Below, piece by piece: positions 61,930 through 64,000 of a stretch of DNA of 64,000 bases. Origin of the DNA: Prosopocoilus inquinatus (Eukaryota > Arthropoda > Insecta > Coleoptera > Lucanidae). The translations under genes were made by a program, and so were the position numbers. Position 1 is the stretch's first letter; every line of letters begins with the position of its first letter. Below the pieces are notes generated by a model that saw only the letters and a list, made by a program, of their open reading frames with translations, did not search any database and was not told the DNA's origin. The DNA is taken from NCBI GenBank assembly GCA_036172665.1, contig CM069874.1, forward strand, positions 25,441,946 to 25,505,945, in the 5' to 3' direction.

Positions 61930-62170
61930 TTATTCTGTTTAACTTGAAGGCTTCGGCGGCCGTCGTCCGGTTGGAACCGCGTGTCTCGGATTTCTTCTAC
62001 TGCCAACGTTTCATTCTCAAGAACGAACCGCGTGTCACGGTGTTTTTCTACTGCCGACGTTTCGTTCTTTCTGCCGACCTTTCGTTCTTCCCAAGAATGG
62101 AATGTCGACAGTAGAAGAAATCCGAGACACCCGGTTAGAACGAAACGTCTGTAGGGTTTCAACCGGAGGC
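61930..62170. repeat. compact tandem and inverted repeat, GC-richer
   Basis: A unit of about 60 bp (CCGCGTGTC..TTTCTACTGCC.ACGTTTC.TTCT) occurs twice to three times in tandem from 61975. A perfect 22-bp inverted pair lies at 61981-62002 and 62109-62130 (core CTCGGATTTCTTCTACTG). The minus-strand frame 61926-62162 therefore has internally repeated peptide (KNETSAVEKHRDTRFVLENE) and is not taken as a gene. Confidence 0.75.
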
Positions 62171-62433
62171 CAAGTATTCAACCATTCTGTTTCACTTTTG
62201 GAAGATTGTTAAATCAGCATTAAAAAAAAGAGATGTCGGTCAAACAGGCCAAAACAGCAACGCAAAGTTGACATCGCCATTTTTTTAAATCAATTTGAAA
62301 ATGTTTTATTTGCAAGAGTTGTTGCAATGCTACTTTATCATGATTTAAAATATAAGTTCTGTATAATGTGAAGACTACTATTATAACGAAATTTGTTTGT
62401 TAATATGTGTTAATTTATATTTCAAACCAATTT

Positions 62434-62480
62434 AACGCTCTGATGAAGCTAATAAATTTTAACGAAAGCTTAGCACTAAA
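62434..62480 (+). other. hammerhead-like motif, degenerate
   Basis: CTGATGA exact at 62440-62446, an extra A, stem GCTAA/TTAAC with one mismatch, GAAA at 62464-62467, then GC-TTA-GC as a short stem III and C at the cleavage place. No stem I is evident. It lies about 270 bp after the GC-richer repeat. Confidence 0.35.
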
Positions 62481-63622
62481 AATAAACTTTTCAGAATTGC
62501 CTATTTGACGGAAAAAATCTTTATTTATTGTTGTTTCCTAACGGTCGATACGATACTCCTTGTATACATACTAGTACTCTTAAATATCACGCCTTTGGTA
62601 AAATTACGATTTGACCCACAACTTAAATACTTGTTGAGAAGCATAGAGCAGAAAATTTGGTCACTTTGTGTAAAATAAACGTTGGTTAGTATGATTTCCT
62701 TGATTAAAATATTTAATAAATTGTTGCTTCTCAGACTTTTATATTGTTTCGATGTACGTTTTGTACGCGAAAATTACTCGTGATGGGAAATTAGCGTTAT
62801 CAATGTTAGTATCTCATTGGTTTGTAAAATAAGACTGAAGATTTAAAGGTATTGAAAGGACACTTGTATGAAGTTACTAACAGCGGAATATTTTACTTAA
62901 GGTAAGTTGGTTTAGTTACAGAATTAAATTCATCTATAACAATCACACGAATTTTGTAAGTCTCGGCTAAATTATACGGGATGTTCCGATATTCGGGCAT
63001 TCGGAATGATTTTATTATACAATAAAACTAAATAGAAAGTACCTTTGCGTTTTTCGACTAGGCCAAACGTGGGCAGATAAATCCGGAAAGAGCGAGGTCG
63101 AAGTATCCCTGTTACTATTCGACGGTAAGAATGAATCCAATATCAAACAAGTGCGATCTCATAGAAGTTACAAAAAAAGTTTCGTATGTTATTGGCTGTT
63201 GTGATTAGCGCGCAACTAATAATGTGAAGAAAGGGAATGTACCCCGTCATATTTTCCCCACTATAATTTAAAAATGTTATACATATAATACTTAACCAAC
63301 AGCTTCATTTTTGTCAAATGTTTACCTTTATTGTATAGTTCCTCAGTGATTATGTCTCATTCATTTCGAGATCAATGGGTCGTTTCAAAGAAATTTTTCG
63401 TTTTATAATTTACTCTTTTCAACCTATCGTAAAAATTCTCACAAATAAGCGATAGTTGCAATAGTAGTAAAAGTAGCCATTTTTGTATTAAGGGCGTGAA
63501 GGAGATGTCTGTAGCAAAATTATAAGCCCGAAGCCTAAAGGGCCGGATTTTAAGATGACAAAACACCAAAATCGTCCTTCACACCCGAAGTGCAAATAAG
63601 ATTTTTTTGTAAAATCCTTTAA

Positions 63623-63750
63623 GGTCCAGTTTTACAAATGCGGCTCAACCTTGAGCTGAGGTTTAAACCCTTAGCAACGATTATTTCAACAATTGTTGTG
63701 AAGGATTTAAGCTTCGGCTCAAAATTAAACCGTCATTGTAAAACTGGGCC
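63623..63750. mobile_element. 128-bp PIF/Harbinger-like MITE
   Basis: GGTCCAGTTTTACAAATGCGG and CCGTCATTGTAAAACTGGGCC are inverted ends, with GGCTCAA..TTTAAACC also mirrored inside. TAA on both sides fits the 3-bp TWA target of PIF/Harbinger elements. The 250 bp that remain to the window end show nothing. Confidence 0.7.
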
Positions 63751-64000
63751 TAAATCTTTAAATCCACCTTAAAGCTTTGAAAAAATAAAAGCAAATAATG
63801 CAAATAAATAAAAAAGAAACATTAAATACAATTGCTGATTGTTTAGGCCTTAGGGCGCAAAAAGCACTGTTTACGTCCGCAAATTAATGCATACATGACC
63901 TAATTTTAATACAATTTTACAGCAAAAAAAAAAACATTTTGGAGTTCGTCGTCGTGGAGTTCGTTCACAAACGGTTCCAGAATATTTTGACAATAGATTT

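Noticed and set aside
61926..62162. 78-codon minus-strand frame with repeated KNETxAVE motif
   Set aside because: The peptide repeat follows directly from the DNA tandem repeat; there is no start context or neighbour to support a gene.
1..64000. tRNA, rRNA, CRISPR array or bacterial-type operon
   Set aside because: No cloverleaf with a GGTTC box in the right place, no spaced identical repeats, and no runs of adjacent genes were found by eye. A tRNAscan-SE run would settle the tRNA question.

Overview
This is an AT-rich eukaryotic window, almost certainly from an insect. Its one clearly supported host gene is a Na+/K+-ATPase beta subunit of the insect Nervana (Nrv1/Nrv2) type. The gene lies on the + strand and fills most of the window. 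Five coding exons (4724-4862, 52400-52657, 52726-52994, 53053-53236, 59907-60019) join in phase into a 320-residue type II membrane protein. It has the beta-subunit N-terminal signature, one transmembrane helix, six ectodomain cysteines and four N-glycosylation sequons. The order of insect cannot be fixed from the sequence. A beetle is plausible from the general style of the gene and repeats, but this is a guess.

Layout. 1-4640 is upstream DNA with a broken LINE on the minus strand (about 1610-2980) and one copy of a dispersed repeat. 4640-4862 holds the promoter region and first coding exon. Intron 1 runs from 4863 to 52399 (47.5 kb) and contains nearly all the mobile DNA. This includes a dead DD34D mariner (16277-17521), two dead long-TIR mariner-like elements with a DD41D layout (17850-20303 and 29954-32237), a foldback element (33264-34748), TA-flanked MITEs, a probable hAT-derived element, a Tc1-type transposase fragment and several LINE scraps. 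Exons 2 to 4 are packed into 840 bp with introns of 68 and 58 bp. Intron 4 (6.7 kb) carries two short elements with clear 8-bp target-site duplications. 60020-64000 is the 3' UTR and downstream DNA, with a compact GC-richer repeat and a Harbinger-like MITE.

Points of most interest. (1) A possible alternative first coding exon at 48835-48988: it follows a good acceptor, opens with an ATG and ends in the same phase as exon 1. A GTAAGT donor sits in the 5' leader of exon 1, so a leader-to-48.8-kb-to-exon-2 transcript would be in frame. (2) A scatter of decayed hammerhead-ribozyme-like motifs (CTGANGA, stem II, GAAA), the best at 22402-22452 on the minus strand, of the kind known from Penelope-like retroelements. 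(3) A group of TA-inserted elements sharing CAGGGT/CAGTGT-type termini, from transposase-bearing copies to bare foldbacks. (4) A roughly 370-bp dispersed repeat present three times without evident TIRs.

I see no tRNA, rRNA, CRISPR array or bacterial operon. Most other open frames are short, lack recognisable domains and are best taken as chance.
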